From assembly GCA_018261935.1 (NCBI GenBank), contig JAGTRP010000021.1, positions 1 through 61,486 on the forward strand: a DNA stretch of 61,486 nucleotides, read 5' to 3'. Source of the stretch: Rhodocyclaceae bacterium. GTDB taxonomy: Bacteria; Pseudomonadota; Gammaproteobacteria; Burkholderiales; Rhodocyclaceae. The notes beneath the pieces are model-generated. The model had not been told where the DNA came from, ran no database searches, and was given only the letters and a program-made list of their open reading frames with translations. A program made the position numbers and the translations under genes. Within the stretch, counting starts at the first letter, position 1. Each line of letters starts with the position of its first letter. Below are positions 1-8,030 of the stretch, piece after piece.

Positions 1-1
1 C

Positions 2-1099
2 GATGCCGCCCGCGCCGCCTACGGCGAAAGCGAATCCCTGTGCCGCCGCCTCCTCGACGACTTCGGCCCCACCCCCGAACGGCTGCGGGACCTCTCGGTT
101 TCCCTGAACAACCTCGGCAACATCGACGCCGCCCTCGGCCGCCTCGATGCCGCCCGCACCGCCTACGGCGAAAGCGAATCCCTGCGCCGCCGCCTCCTCG
201 ACGACTTCGGCCCCACCCCCGAACGGCTGCGGGACCTCTCGGTTTCCCTGAACTATCTCGGCAACATCGACGCCACCCTCGGCCGCCTCGATGCCGCCCG
301 CGCCGCCTACGGCGAAAGCGAATCCCTGCGCCGTCGCCTCCTCGACGACTTTGGCCCCACCCCCGAACGGCTGCGGGACCTCTCGGTCTCCCTGGACAAG
401 CTCGGCAACATCGACGCCGCCCTCGGCCGCCTCGATGCCGCCCGCGCCGCCTACGGCGAAAGCGAATCCCTGTGCCGCCGCCTCCTCGACGACTTTGGCC
501 CCACCCCCGAACGGCTGCGGGACCTCTCGGTTTCCCAGGAAAGGCTTGGCGACATTGACGCCGCCCTCGGCCACCCCGATGCCGCCCGCGCCGCCTACGG
601 CGAAAGCGAATCCCTGTGCCGCCACCTCCTCGACGACTTCGGCCCCACCCCCGAACGGCTGCGGGACCTCTCGGTCTCCCTGGACAAGCTCGGCGACATT
701 GACACCGATCTCGGCCACCCCGATGCCGCCCGCGCCGCCTACGGCGAAAGCGAATCCCTGCGCCGCCGCCTCCTCGACGACTTCGGCCCCACCCCCGAAC
801 GGCTGCGGGACCTCTCGGTCTCCCTGGACAAGCTCGGCGACATCGACGCCGCCCTCGGCCGCCTCGATGCCGCCCGCGCCGCCTACGGCGAAAGCGAATC
901 CCTGCGCTTCCGCCTCCTCGACGACTTCGGCCCCACCCCCGAACGGCTGCGGGACCTCTCGGTTTCCCAGGAAAGGCTTGGCGACATCGACGCCGCCCTC
1001 GGCCGCCTCGATGCCGCCCGCGCCGCCTACGGCGAAAGCGAATCCCTGCGCCGCCGCCTCCTCGACGACTTCGGCCCCACCCCCGAACGGCTGCGGGAC
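2..1099 (+). repeat. 144-bp tandem direct repeats, about 8 copies
   Basis: Units begin at 2, 146, 290, 434, 578, 722, 866 and 1010, exactly 144 bp (48 codons) apart, and differ by only a few substitutions each. The last unit diverges after about 1099. More copies may lie to the left of the window. The near-identity suggests recent expansion or ongoing homogenisation. Copy number may differ between strains or be collapsed in an assembly. Confidence 0.95.
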
Positions 1100-1480
1100 C
1101 AGGGGATCATCATGGAGCGGCTGGGAAAGCTTGCCCTTCAGGAACAACGCCCCGCCGATGCGCAACGCCACTTCGCCGAAGAACGGGCCCTGGCCCGACA
1201 ACTGGCGGACACCCATGGCGAGACGGTAATGGCCCTCGAAATTGCCGCTTACGGTGCCCTGGGCATGGCCCGTGCCCTTGCGCAGCAAACCCAGGCAGAC
1301 GAGGCCGCAGCGGCCTGCCAGGAGGCCGTGGCGCTCTACGAACGTTTGACCCTGGCCCGCCCCGATGACCCCCGCTATCCCCAAGCCCGGGACAAGGCCT
1401 GCCAACTCCTGGAAGCGCTTGCCCACCCTGCGCCAGGGTCCGCCCATCTACCCGACGACGACGCCTCCGGGCCAACATAA
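2..1480 (+). CDS. TPR-repeat protein, 5' end missing
   Basis: The reading frame is open from the first bases of the window to the TAA at 1478-1480, so the N-terminus lies off the left edge. It encodes eight almost identical 48-residue units, each starting DAARAAYGESESL and containing the constant stretch LLDDFGPTPERLRDLSVS. They are followed by a less repetitive helical tail of about 130 residues that begins near the in-frame ATG at 1112. The alternating Leu/Ala/Tyr pattern is typical of tetratricopeptide repeats, which form superhelical protein-binding scaffolds. Such TPR arrays often sit behind an N-terminal effector domain, which cannot be seen here. The partner and function are unknown. 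The other two forward frames are also largely open through the repeats, but this frame alone continues into the non-repetitive tail and ends just before the next gene. Confidence 0.8.
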   Translation, partial: DAARAAYGESESLCRRLLDDFGPTPERLRDLSVSLNNLGNIDAALGRLDAARTAYGESESLRRRLLDDFGPTPERLRDLSVSLNYLGNIDATLGRLDAARAAYGESESLRRRLLDDFGPTPERLRDLSVSLDKLGNIDAALGRLDAARAAYGESESLCRRLLDDFGPTPERLRDLSVSQERLGDIDAALGHPDAARAAYGESESLCRHLLDDFGPTPERLRDLSVSLDKLGDIDTDLGHPDAARAAYGESESLRRRLLDDFGPTPERLRDLSVSLDKLGDIDAALGRLDAARAAYGESESLRFRLLDDFGPTPERLRDLSVSQERLGDIDAALGRLDAARAAYGESESLRRRLLDDFGPTPERLRDQGIIMERLGKLALQEQRPADAQRHFAEERALARQLADTHGETVMALEIAAYGALGMARALAQQTQADEAAAACQEAVALYERLTLARPDDPRYPQARDKACQLLEALAHPAPGSAHLPDDDASGPT

Positions 1481-1487
1481 TTTTCAG

Positions 1488-1820
1488 ATGCTGAACCGCC
1501 CGCCCCGCCCCCGCCTCACCCTGCGCATCCTGGCCTATGCCCTGGCCGACGTCTTTGGCCTGGCCTGCGTTTCCATCGGGGGCAGCTGGTTCGCCGCCGG
1601 CAAGGGCGCCATCGTCGCCGGCTTTCCCTCAACGCTCGCCGAAGCGGTGGCCTGCACCGCTGGCGGGGTCGTGGTCATGGTCTGGGCGGTGGCCCGCATC
1701 CAACGGGAGATCGCCCGGCAGGGGCCGGAGCTCCAGGCCCGCTACGCCGATTACATCGCCCGCCACCACCCGGACCAGGCGGCTCAGGCCCCGGCGGCGG
1801 ACGAGCCCCCGAACCGCTGA
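1488..1820 (+). CDS. small membrane protein, function unknown
   Basis: A 110-residue protein starting at the ATG 7 bases after the TPR gene stop and reading to TGA at 1818-1820. It has two hydrophobic segments (about residues 10-38 and 50-70), then a charged, probably cytoplasmic tail rich in Arg/Gln and ending in Pro/Ala. The spacing suggests cotranscription with the upstream TPR gene. I do not recognise the family. The frame is open further upstream inside the TPR gene, but the ATG at 1488 is the first start after that gene's stop. Confidence 0.6.
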   Translation: MLNRPPRPRLTLRILAYALADVFGLACVSIGGSWFAAGKGAIVAGFPSTLAEAVACTAGGVVVMVWAVARIQREIARQGPELQARYADYIARHHPDQAAQAPAADEPPNR

Positions 1821-2018
1821 TCAGTCGCCGTTCTTGGCGGCGGCCGGATTCAGCCAGTCGGGCAGTTCCCGGCCGCCGGCATTGTCGATGATGTATTGAC
1901 GCACCAGTTTCCTGACCACCTGGGACGGGGTCAGGTCATGGGCGGCGCAGATTTCCTCGAATATCTGCTTCTTGCGCGGGTCGATCAGGACGGTCAGACG
2001 GGCTGTCCGGTTCTCCAT
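1821..2018 (-). CDS. ribbon-helix-helix (CopG/Arc-like) protein
   Basis: A 65-residue protein. The first half (TARLTVLIDPRKKQIFEEIC) has the short beta-strand followed by a helix seen in ribbon-helix-helix DNA-binding proteins. The second helix carries SQVVRKLVRQYI. Such proteins are usually plasmid/toxin-antitoxin or metabolic repressors. No partner toxin is adjacent. The ATG at 2018 is preferred over an in-frame TTG at 2033 because GGAG lies 9 bases before the ATG. It runs divergently from the SulP transporter gene, so it might regulate it, but that is only inferred from position. Confidence 0.65.
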   Translation of the reverse strand: MENRTARLTVLIDPRKKQIFEEICAAHDLTPSQVVRKLVRQYIIDNAGGRELPDWLNPAAAKNGD

Positions 2019-2168
2019 CTTGCTTTTCTCCAAAATCCAGCCGGTCGCACGGTCGCCGGCCTATGGCATTGATTTGCTTCATATTAACATATGGTTAACA
2101 TTGACATCACATTGAAGGGGAATACAATTTGATTTCCAATCTATTGGGGTGTTCCCCCTTGCCGAACC

Positions 2169-3893
2169 ATGAAGCTCGCATTCCGCCCCAAACTCCTCGA
2201 TTGCCTTCCTGATTACAACCGCGCCCAATTCGGCAAGGACCTGGCTTCCGGCATCACCGTCGGCGTGCTGGCCCTCCCCCTCGCCATGGCCTTCGCCATC
2301 GCCAGCGGCGTCTCCCCGACCGCCGGCATCTGGACGGCCATCGTCGCCGGCTTCCTGACTGCCGTCCTGGGCGGTTCCCGGGTCCAGATCGGCGGCCCCA
2401 CCGGCGCCTTCATTCCCATCATTTACGGCATCGTCGCCGTCCACGGCTTCCACAATCTCCTCGGGGCCACCATCCTGGCCGGGGTCTTCCTCCTGGTCAT
2501 GGGCTTGGCGCGGATGGGGCAATTGATCCGCTTCATCCCCGTCACCGTCGTCATCGGTTTCACCAACGGCATCGCCGTCGTCATCTTCATGGCCCAGATC
2601 AAGGACTTCTTCGGCCTCAAGATCGACAACCTGCCGGCGGAATTCTTCGAGCGTATCCATACCCTGGCCAACTACGCCCATACGGTCCACCTCCCGACCC
2701 TGGCCCTGGCCGTGGCCTCCATGGCCTTCCTGCTCTCCTACAACCGCCTGGCCCAGCGCTTCGCCCTCCTGCGCCGGGCACCGGGCCCCCTGGCCGTGCT
2801 GGTGGTCGGCACGGCAGTCACCTTCGCCTTCGACCTGCCGGTGGAAACCATCGGCAGCCGATTCAACGGCATCCCCCAGGAGTTGCCGGCCTTCACCTTC
2901 CCGGACCTGTCGGTGAGCATGTTCGGCAAGCTCATCACCCCGGCCCTGACCATCGCCATCCTGGGCGCCATTGAGTCCCTGCTCTCCGCCCGGGTCGCCG
3001 ACGGCCAGATCGACGACCGCCACGATCCCAACCAGGAGCTGATCGCCCAGGGCCTCTCCAATATCGTCGCCCCCCTCTTCGGCGGCTTCGCCGCCACCGG
3101 CGCCATCGCCCGCACCACCACCAACGTCCGCACCGGCGGCCGCACCCCTATCGCCGGCATGATCCACGCCCTCGTCCTGCTGGGCATCGTCCTCATCGCC
3201 GCCCCCCTGGCTTCCTATGTGCCCCTGGCCACCCTGTCGGCCATCGTCATGGTGGTGGCCATCAACATGGGGGAATGGCACGAGTTCAAGGAACTCAAGC
3301 GCTATTCCTACAACTACCGCATCATCCTGCTTGCCACCTTCTTCGTCACCGTGGTCTTCGACCTCACCGTCGCCGTCGAACTGGGCATGGTGCTGGCGAG
3401 CCTGTTCTTCATCTACCGCATGTCGGAACTGACCCGCATCGAGCGCCTATCCCTGGGCAACCACACCTTCGAGCCCAAGTACCTCTACCCTGACGGCACC
3501 ATGCGGGTCGCCGCCTGGCAGCTTTTCGGCTCCCTCTTCTTCGGCGCCGTGAACAAGCTGGAGGAACTGCTCGATCCCCGGGCAGGCCACCCGGAGGTGG
3601 TCATCCTGGACATGACCCGGCTCGTCCAGCTCGACACCACCGGCCTCGAAGGCCTGGAGAGCCTCCTCCAGAAGATGAAGAGCCGCGATTGCACCCTGAT
3701 GGTCTGCGGCCTCAATTCCCAGCCCGGCTCCCTCCTCTACCGCTCCGGCTTCATCGACCACCTGGGCGAGGACAATGTCTGCATCGATCTCGACGCCGCC
3801 CTGGCCCGGGCCGAAACCCTGCTCCCGGCCCTGCCGGTGGCGCTGCCCAAGGAACATCACGGCGGCCTGGCTGTCCCTGCCCATGCGATATGA
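2169..3893 (+). CDS. SulP family anion transporter with STAS domain
   Basis: A 574-residue inner-membrane transporter. The N-terminal about 420 residues hold roughly a dozen hydrophobic segments with the SulP-type signature around residues 15-60 and the GPTGAF motif near residue 80. A cytoplasmic STAS domain occupies about residues 435-550 (DMTRLVQLDTTGLEGLE near 478-495). Family members carry sulfate, bicarbonate or other anions with Na+ or H+; the substrate cannot be told from sequence alone. The stop overlaps the acylphosphatase start (ATGA), so the two are translationally coupled. The AT-rich upstream region (2080-2130) includes a TTAAC/GTTAA inverted repeat that could be a regulator site. 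Confidence 0.9.
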   Translation: MKLAFRPKLLDCLPDYNRAQFGKDLASGITVGVLALPLAMAFAIASGVSPTAGIWTAIVAGFLTAVLGGSRVQIGGPTGAFIPIIYGIVAVHGFHNLLGATILAGVFLLVMGLARMGQLIRFIPVTVVIGFTNGIAVVIFMAQIKDFFGLKIDNLPAEFFERIHTLANYAHTVHLPTLALAVASMAFLLSYNRLAQRFALLRRAPGPLAVLVVGTAVTFAFDLPVETIGSRFNGIPQELPAFTFPDLSVSMFGKLITPALTIAILGAIESLLSARVADGQIDDRHDPNQELIAQGLSNIVAPLFGGFAATGAIARTTTNVRTGGRTPIAGMIHALVLLGIVLIAAPLASYVPLATLSAIVMVVAINMGEWHEFKELKRYSYNYRIILLATFFVTVVFDLTVAVELGMVLASLFFIYRMSELTRIERLSLGNHTFEPKYLYPDGTMRVAAWQLFGSLFFGAVNKLEELLDPRAGHPEVVILDMTRLVQLDTTGLEGLESLLQKMKSRDCTLMVCGLNSQPGSLLYRSGFIDHLGEDNVCIDLDAALARAETLLPALPVALPKEHHGGLAVPAHAI

Positions 3894-4174
3894 GCGATGA
3901 GATCACCCTCCACCTGGCTATCACTGGACTGGTCCAGGGGGTGAACTATCGTTGGTCGCTCCAGGCCGAGGCGGCCCGCCTCGCCCTGGACGGCTGGGTC
4001 CGGAACCGCCGGGACGGCAGCGTCGAGGCGGTGGTCCGGGGACCGGAAGGCGGAGTGCAGAAGCTGGTGGAATGGGCCCGGCGGGGCCCCCCGGCGGCCC
4101 GGGTGGAAGGAGTGGAAACCGCCTTCTCCGACGACCCCGTGGATCCCGGCTTTCGCCAACTGCCCACCGTCTAG
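3890..4174 (+). CDS. acylphosphatase
   Basis: A 94-residue protein of the usual acylphosphatase length. It keeps the two catalytic motifs: the phosphate-binding loop LVQGVNYRW with the essential Arg, and GWVRNRRDGSVEA with the catalytic Asn. It hydrolyses carboxyl-phosphate bonds such as acetyl phosphate or 1,3-bisphosphoglycerate in the cytoplasm. The ATG at 3890 overlaps the SulP stop. The frame is open upstream inside the SulP gene, but only this start gives the normal N-terminus. Coupling to an anion transporter has no obvious biochemical explanation. Confidence 0.9.
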   Translation: MSDEITLHLAITGLVQGVNYRWSLQAEAARLALDGWVRNRRDGSVEAVVRGPEGGVQKLVEWARRGPPAARVEGVETAFSDDPVDPGFRQLPTV

Positions 4175-4284
4175 CCTTGCCTTTTCGGGAAAATCCCGAA
4201 GTCATGCCCGAGTTTGACAGCCATTCGGCCCTTGGTTAAATTCTCCGCTTCCCCAACCCAACCGAATACAAAAAGGAGCATCCC

Positions 4285-4884
4285 ATGGCCGTTCTGGTCG
4301 GAAAACAAGCCCCCGATTTCACCGCTACCGCCGTCTACGGCAACAACGAGATCAAGGAGCTCAAGCTCTCCGATTTCAAGGGCAAGTACGTCGTCCTGTT
4401 CTTCTACCCCCTGGACTTCACCTTCGTCTGCCCGTCCGAAATCATCGCCTTCGACCATCGCCTGGAAGAGTTCAAGCAGCGCGGCGTCGAGGTCATCGGC
4501 TGCTCCATCGACTCCCAGTTCTCCCACCTGGCCTGGAAGAGCACCCCGGTCAAGGACGGCGGCATCGGCCAGGTCGGTTTCCCCATGGTGGCCGACGTCA
4601 AGCACGAGATCTGCCGCGCCTACGACGTGGAATTCGAGCCGGCCGGCGTCGCCCTGCGCGGCTCCTTCCTGATCGACAAGAACGGCGTGGTCATGCACCA
4701 GGTCGTCAACATGCTGCCCCTGGGCCGCAACATCGACGAGATGATCCGCATGGTGGATGCCCTCCAGTTCTTCGAGGAGCACGGCGAGGTCTGCCCGGCC
4801 GGCTGGAACAAGGGCAAGCCCGGCATGCAGGCCACCCCCGAGGGCGTCGCCCTCTTCCTGGCCAAGAACGCCAGGAAACTGTAA
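4285..4884 (+). CDS. 2-Cys peroxiredoxin (AhpC/Prx1 type)
   Basis: A 199-residue typical 2-Cys peroxiredoxin. The peroxidatic Cys49 lies in DFTFVCPSE and the resolving Cys170 in [10 protein letters not shown], followed by the C-terminal helix that makes Prx1-class enzymes sensitive to overoxidation. It reduces H2O2 and organic peroxides with electrons from thioredoxin or AhpF; neither partner is adjacent. A good Shine-Dalgarno (AAGGAG) precedes the ATG by about 7 bases. The gene is followed by a clear terminator, so it is probably a single-gene transcript. Confidence 0.95.
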   Translation: MAVLVGKQAPDFTATAVYGNNEIKELKLSDFKGKYVVLFFYPLDFTFVCPSEIIAFDHRLEEFKQRGVEVIGCSIDSQFSHLAWKSTPVKDGGIGQVGFPMVADVKHEICRAYDVEFEPAGVALRGSFLIDKNGVVMHQVVNMLPLGRNIDEMIRMVDALQFFEEHGEVCPAGWNKGKPGMQATPEGVALFLAKNARKL

Positions 4885-4900
4885 GCCGAAAACGTTTTCC

Positions 4901-4927
4901 AAAAGCCGCCCCCGGGCGGCTTTTTCA
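4901..4927 (+). terminator. intrinsic terminator after the peroxiredoxin gene
   Basis: A GC-rich hairpin (AAGCCGCC paired with GGCGGCTT, short C/G loop) is followed by a run of five T starting 16 bases after the peroxiredoxin stop codon. Confidence 0.85.
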
Positions 4928-4961
4928 TTTCACCACAAAAACAATTCCAGAGAGACAACCG

Positions 4962-6209
4962 ATGAACGCTTCCTACCGTATCCAGTCCTTCCATCCGCCC
5001 CGCCGAACCCTCCTCGGCCCCGGCCCCTCCGAAATGCACCCCCGGGTCATCGCCTCCCTGGCCCAGACCGTGGTCGGCTACCTGGACCCGGCCTTCGTGA
5101 GCATGATGGAGGAATTGAAGGAACTGCTGCGCTACGCCTTCCAGACCACCAATCCACTCACTTTCCCCCTTTCCGGCCCGGGTTCGGTGGGGATGGAAGC
5201 CTGTTTCGTGAACCTGGTGGAACCGGGGGACAAGGTCATCGTTTGTCGGAATGGGGTCTTTGGCGGCCGTATGCTGGAGAACGTCGAGCGCTGCGGCGGT
5301 GTGCCGGTGGTCCTGGACGAGACCTGGGGCGAGCCCATCGATCCCGCCAAGCTGGAGGACCTCCTGGAGGCCCATCCGGACACCAAGACCGTGGCCTTCG
5401 TCCATGCCGAGACCTCCACCGGCGCCCAATCCGATGCCCAGGCCCTGTGCGACGTCGCCCGCCGGCACGGCGCGCTGATCATCGTCGACGCCGTGACCTC
5501 CCTGGGCGGCACGCCGGTGCTGGTGGATGCCTGGCAGGCGGATGCCGTCTACTCCGCCAGCCAGAAATGCCTCTCCTGCACGCCCGGCCTCTCGCCGGTG
5601 AGCTTCTCCGAGCGGGCCATCGCCAAGGTCAAGGCCCGCACCCGGGGCAAGGTGCAGAGCTGGTTCATGGACCTCAACCTGGTGCTTTCCTACTGGGGTG
5701 AAACCCAGCGCACCTACCACCACACCGCCCCTGGCAACAGCCTCTATGCCCTGCACGAGGCCCTCCTCCTTCTCAAGGAAGAGGGCCTGGAGAATGCCTG
5801 GGGGCGTCACCAGCGCAACCACGAGGCCATGAAAGCCGGCCTGGAGGCCCTGGGGCTGCAGTATCTGGTCAGGGAAGGCGCCCGCCTGCCCCAGATGAAC
5901 GCCGTCCATATCCCGGCCGGCGTCGACGACCTGGCGGTGCGCAAAACCCTACTCAACGAATACAACATCGAAATCGGCGCCGGCCTCGGCCCCCTGGCCG
6001 GCAAGGTCTGGCGCTTCGGCCTCATGGGCTATTCGAGCCAGCCGGAGAACGTGCTGCTGGCCCTTTCCGCCCTTTCGGCAGTCCTGGCGGAACAGGGCTA
6101 CAGCCACGAGGCCGGCGCCGCCGAGGCCGCCGCCCACCGCGCCTACGCCGACCACCATACCCGGGCGGCGGCGCAGTCGGGGAAAACCCCTATTGCACCG
6201 CAGCAGTGA
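4962..6209 (+). CDS. class V PLP aminotransferase (alanine-glyoxylate type)
   Basis: A 415-residue fold-type I, class V aminotransferase. The N-terminal LLGPGPSEMHPRV motif and the PLP Schiff-base lysine in SASQKCLSCTPG (about residue 202) match the alanine-glyoxylate / serine-pyruvate aminotransferase family, as does VDAVTSLGG with the cofactor-binding Asp. It probably transfers an amino group between glyoxylate or pyruvate and alanine or serine. The C-terminus has a 20-30 residue Ala/His-rich extension. The gene stands alone between a terminator and a chemoreceptor gene. Confidence 0.85.
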   Translation: MNASYRIQSFHPPRRTLLGPGPSEMHPRVIASLAQTVVGYLDPAFVSMMEELKELLRYAFQTTNPLTFPLSGPGSVGMEACFVNLVEPGDKVIVCRNGVFGGRMLENVERCGGVPVVLDETWGEPIDPAKLEDLLEAHPDTKTVAFVHAETSTGAQSDAQALCDVARRHGALIIVDAVTSLGGTPVLVDAWQADAVYSASQKCLSCTPGLSPVSFSERAIAKVKARTRGKVQSWFMDLNLVLSYWGETQRTYHHTAPGNSLYALHEALLLLKEEGLENAWGRHQRNHEAMKAGLEALGLQYLVREGARLPQMNAVHIPAGVDDLAVRKTLLNEYNIEIGAGLGPLAGKVWRFGLMGYSSQPENVLLALSALSAVLAEQGYSHEAGAAEAAAHRAYADHHTRAAAQSGKTPIAPQQ

Positions 6210-6305
6210 CAGGGATGTGACGGAGGGCTATGATTTACGTCATATAAAACAAGTTTCCCGCCGCGAACCGGCGGGAAACTAAAGATAGGACGCAGAGGAG
6301 AGGGA

Positions 6306-7964
6306 ATGGGCAAGAAAAAGCTCGGCATCGGCGCCGTCGTAGGCACGGCCGTTGCCCAGGCGGCGGCCGTGGTCGCCCTGGGCGGCGGCTCGGCGGCCGG
6401 CTGGTATGGCGGCATCGCCGTGGTCGTCATCGGCGCGGCAGCCGCTTTGCTGGTCAGTAGCGGCGGCGGCTCCGGCAAGCTGGAGCGCGACGTCGCCGCC
6501 ATCGCGGAAGGCAACGCCGACCTTTCCCTCCAGGTTGGCGATACCGGCGCCGCCGACATTGCCGGCCGCATCGCCGGCAATCTGAACCGCTTCTTCGCCA
6601 AGGTCCGCGGCCTCATCGTCCACGCTCGGGAAAAGAGCGTCAGCATCGCCGCCGACGCCGCCCGCATGAACCACCTCGTGCAGCAGACCGGCGTCGCGGT
6701 GAAGCGCCAGGAAGAACTGGCCATGGCCGTTTTCGAATCGAGCAACCGGGTGAACCTGGCGGTGAGCGAAGTGACGGTCAACGCCGACGCCATCGAAAGT
6801 TCGACCCACCACAACCTGGATCTGGCCCAGCGCTCCCTGGACCAGATGCATACCGTGGCGGACACCATGCGGGCGGCCAACGAGCACATCCAGCACTTCG
6901 CCGCCACGGTCGGCGAACTGCACACCAGTTCCACCCGGATCAACGAGATCGTCTCCCTCATCAACGACATTTCCGACCAGACCAATCTCCTGGCCCTGAA
7001 CGCCGCCATCGAGGCAGCCCGGGCGGGGGAGGCCGGCCGCGGATTCGCCGTGGTCGCCGACGAAGTGCGCAAGCTGGCGGAAAAGGTGAAGTCGGCTACC
7101 CAGGTCATCGGCCAGAACACCCAGTCGATGATTTCCCTGGTGGCGGACACCTCGGAGAAAACCCGGGCCATCGTCGGCGATGTCACCGAAGCCAACGACC
7201 ACATCGAAACCTCCGCCGCCGACCTCGACACCATGGTGGAGGAATTCAAGCGCACCACCGAACAGCTGGGTACCATCGCCAACGCCATCCGCAACCTGAA
7301 GGAAAACAACCAGAGCATCCATGGCGAGGTGGAGGAAATCCGCAACCATGCCACGGACGTCTCCGGCAAGGTCAAGCAGTGCCAGGATTCCGCCAAGACT
7401 CTGCGGGAATCCACCGAGGATCTCCAGGGAACCCTGGCGGACTTCCGCACCGGCGACAGCATGTTCGACACCATCCACGACAAGTGCGCCGATTTCCGCA
7501 GCCGGGTCGCCCATGTCCTGCAACAGCTCGCCGACCGGGGGGTGGATGTCTTCGACCAGGCCTACAAGGAAATCCCGGGTTCCAACCCGAAGCGCTACAC
7601 CACCGCCTACGATAGCCAGTGCGATGCCGAACTCACCCGCATCTACGACGATTTCCTGCGGGAAGTGAAAGGCCTGGCCTATTCCCTGTCCGTGGACAAC
7701 AACGGCTACGCCCCGGCCCACAACGGCGTGTTCTCCAACCCGCCCTCCGGCGACCCGGTGGTGGACCTCGCCAAGTGCCGCCACAAGCGCATCTTCAACG
7801 ATCCGGTCGGCATCAAGCTGGCCAAGAACCAGAAGCCGTCGCTATTCCAGACCTACGTGCGGGACACGGGGGAAATCCTCAACGACCTCTCCATGCCGGT
7901 CCTCATCAACGGCCGGCACTGGGGGGCGGTGCGCATCGGGTTCAAGACCGAACTGCTGTTCTGA
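6306..7964 (+). CDS. methyl-accepting chemotaxis protein with C-terminal sensor-like domain
   Basis: A 552-residue chemoreceptor. The N-terminus is a hydrophobic hairpin (about residues 10-55) with almost no periplasmic loop, followed by a HAMP-like linker. The highly conserved signalling hairpin tip starts near residue 221 ([19 protein letters not shown]). After the coiled coil, residues about 385-552 form a globular domain ending in a stretch resembling a Cache sensor ([20 protein letters not shown]), with a Cys-x-His motif ([10 protein letters not shown]) before it. Ligand sensing is therefore probably cytoplasmic and C-terminal. No che genes are adjacent, so it must feed into a distant CheA/CheW. 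An SD-like GAGAGGGA precedes the ATG. Confidence 0.88.
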   Translation: MGKKKLGIGAVVGTAVAQAAAVVALGGGSAAGWYGGIAVVVIGAAAALLVSSGGGSGKLERDVAAIAEGNADLSLQVGDTGAADIAGRIAGNLNRFFAKVRGLIVHAREKSVSIAADAARMNHLVQQTGVAVKRQEELAMAVFESSNRVNLAVSEVTVNADAIESSTHHNLDLAQRSLDQMHTVADTMRAANEHIQHFAATVGELHTSSTRINEIVSLINDISDQTNLLALNAAIEAARAGEAGRGFAVVADEVRKLAEKVKSATQVIGQNTQSMISLVADTSEKTRAIVGDVTEANDHIETSAADLDTMVEEFKRTTEQLGTIANAIRNLKENNQSIHGEVEEIRNHATDVSGKVKQCQDSAKTLRESTEDLQGTLADFRTGDSMFDTIHDKCADFRSRVAHVLQQLADRGVDVFDQAYKEIPGSNPKRYTTAYDSQCDAELTRIYDDFLREVKGLAYSLSVDNNGYAPAHNGVFSNPPSGDPVVDLAKCRHKRIFNDPVGIKLAKNQKPSLFQTYVRDTGEILNDLSMPVLINGRHWGAVRIGFKTELLF

Positions 7965-8030
7965 TACACCGGGCGGGCGCGGAAAACAGCGGCCGTAGAA
8001 TTCAACCTGCCTGCCGCGTCAGCCGGCCTC

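Noticed and set aside
40-1229. Two other long forward frames through the 144-bp repeats
   Set aside because: They are repeat shadows. Only the frame ending at 1480 continues into non-repetitive protein-like sequence and has the TPR pattern.
2079-3281. 400-codon minus frame opposite the SulP gene
   Set aside because: Gly/Asp/His-rich antisense composition typical of GC-rich shadows, with no family match and no ribosome-binding site.
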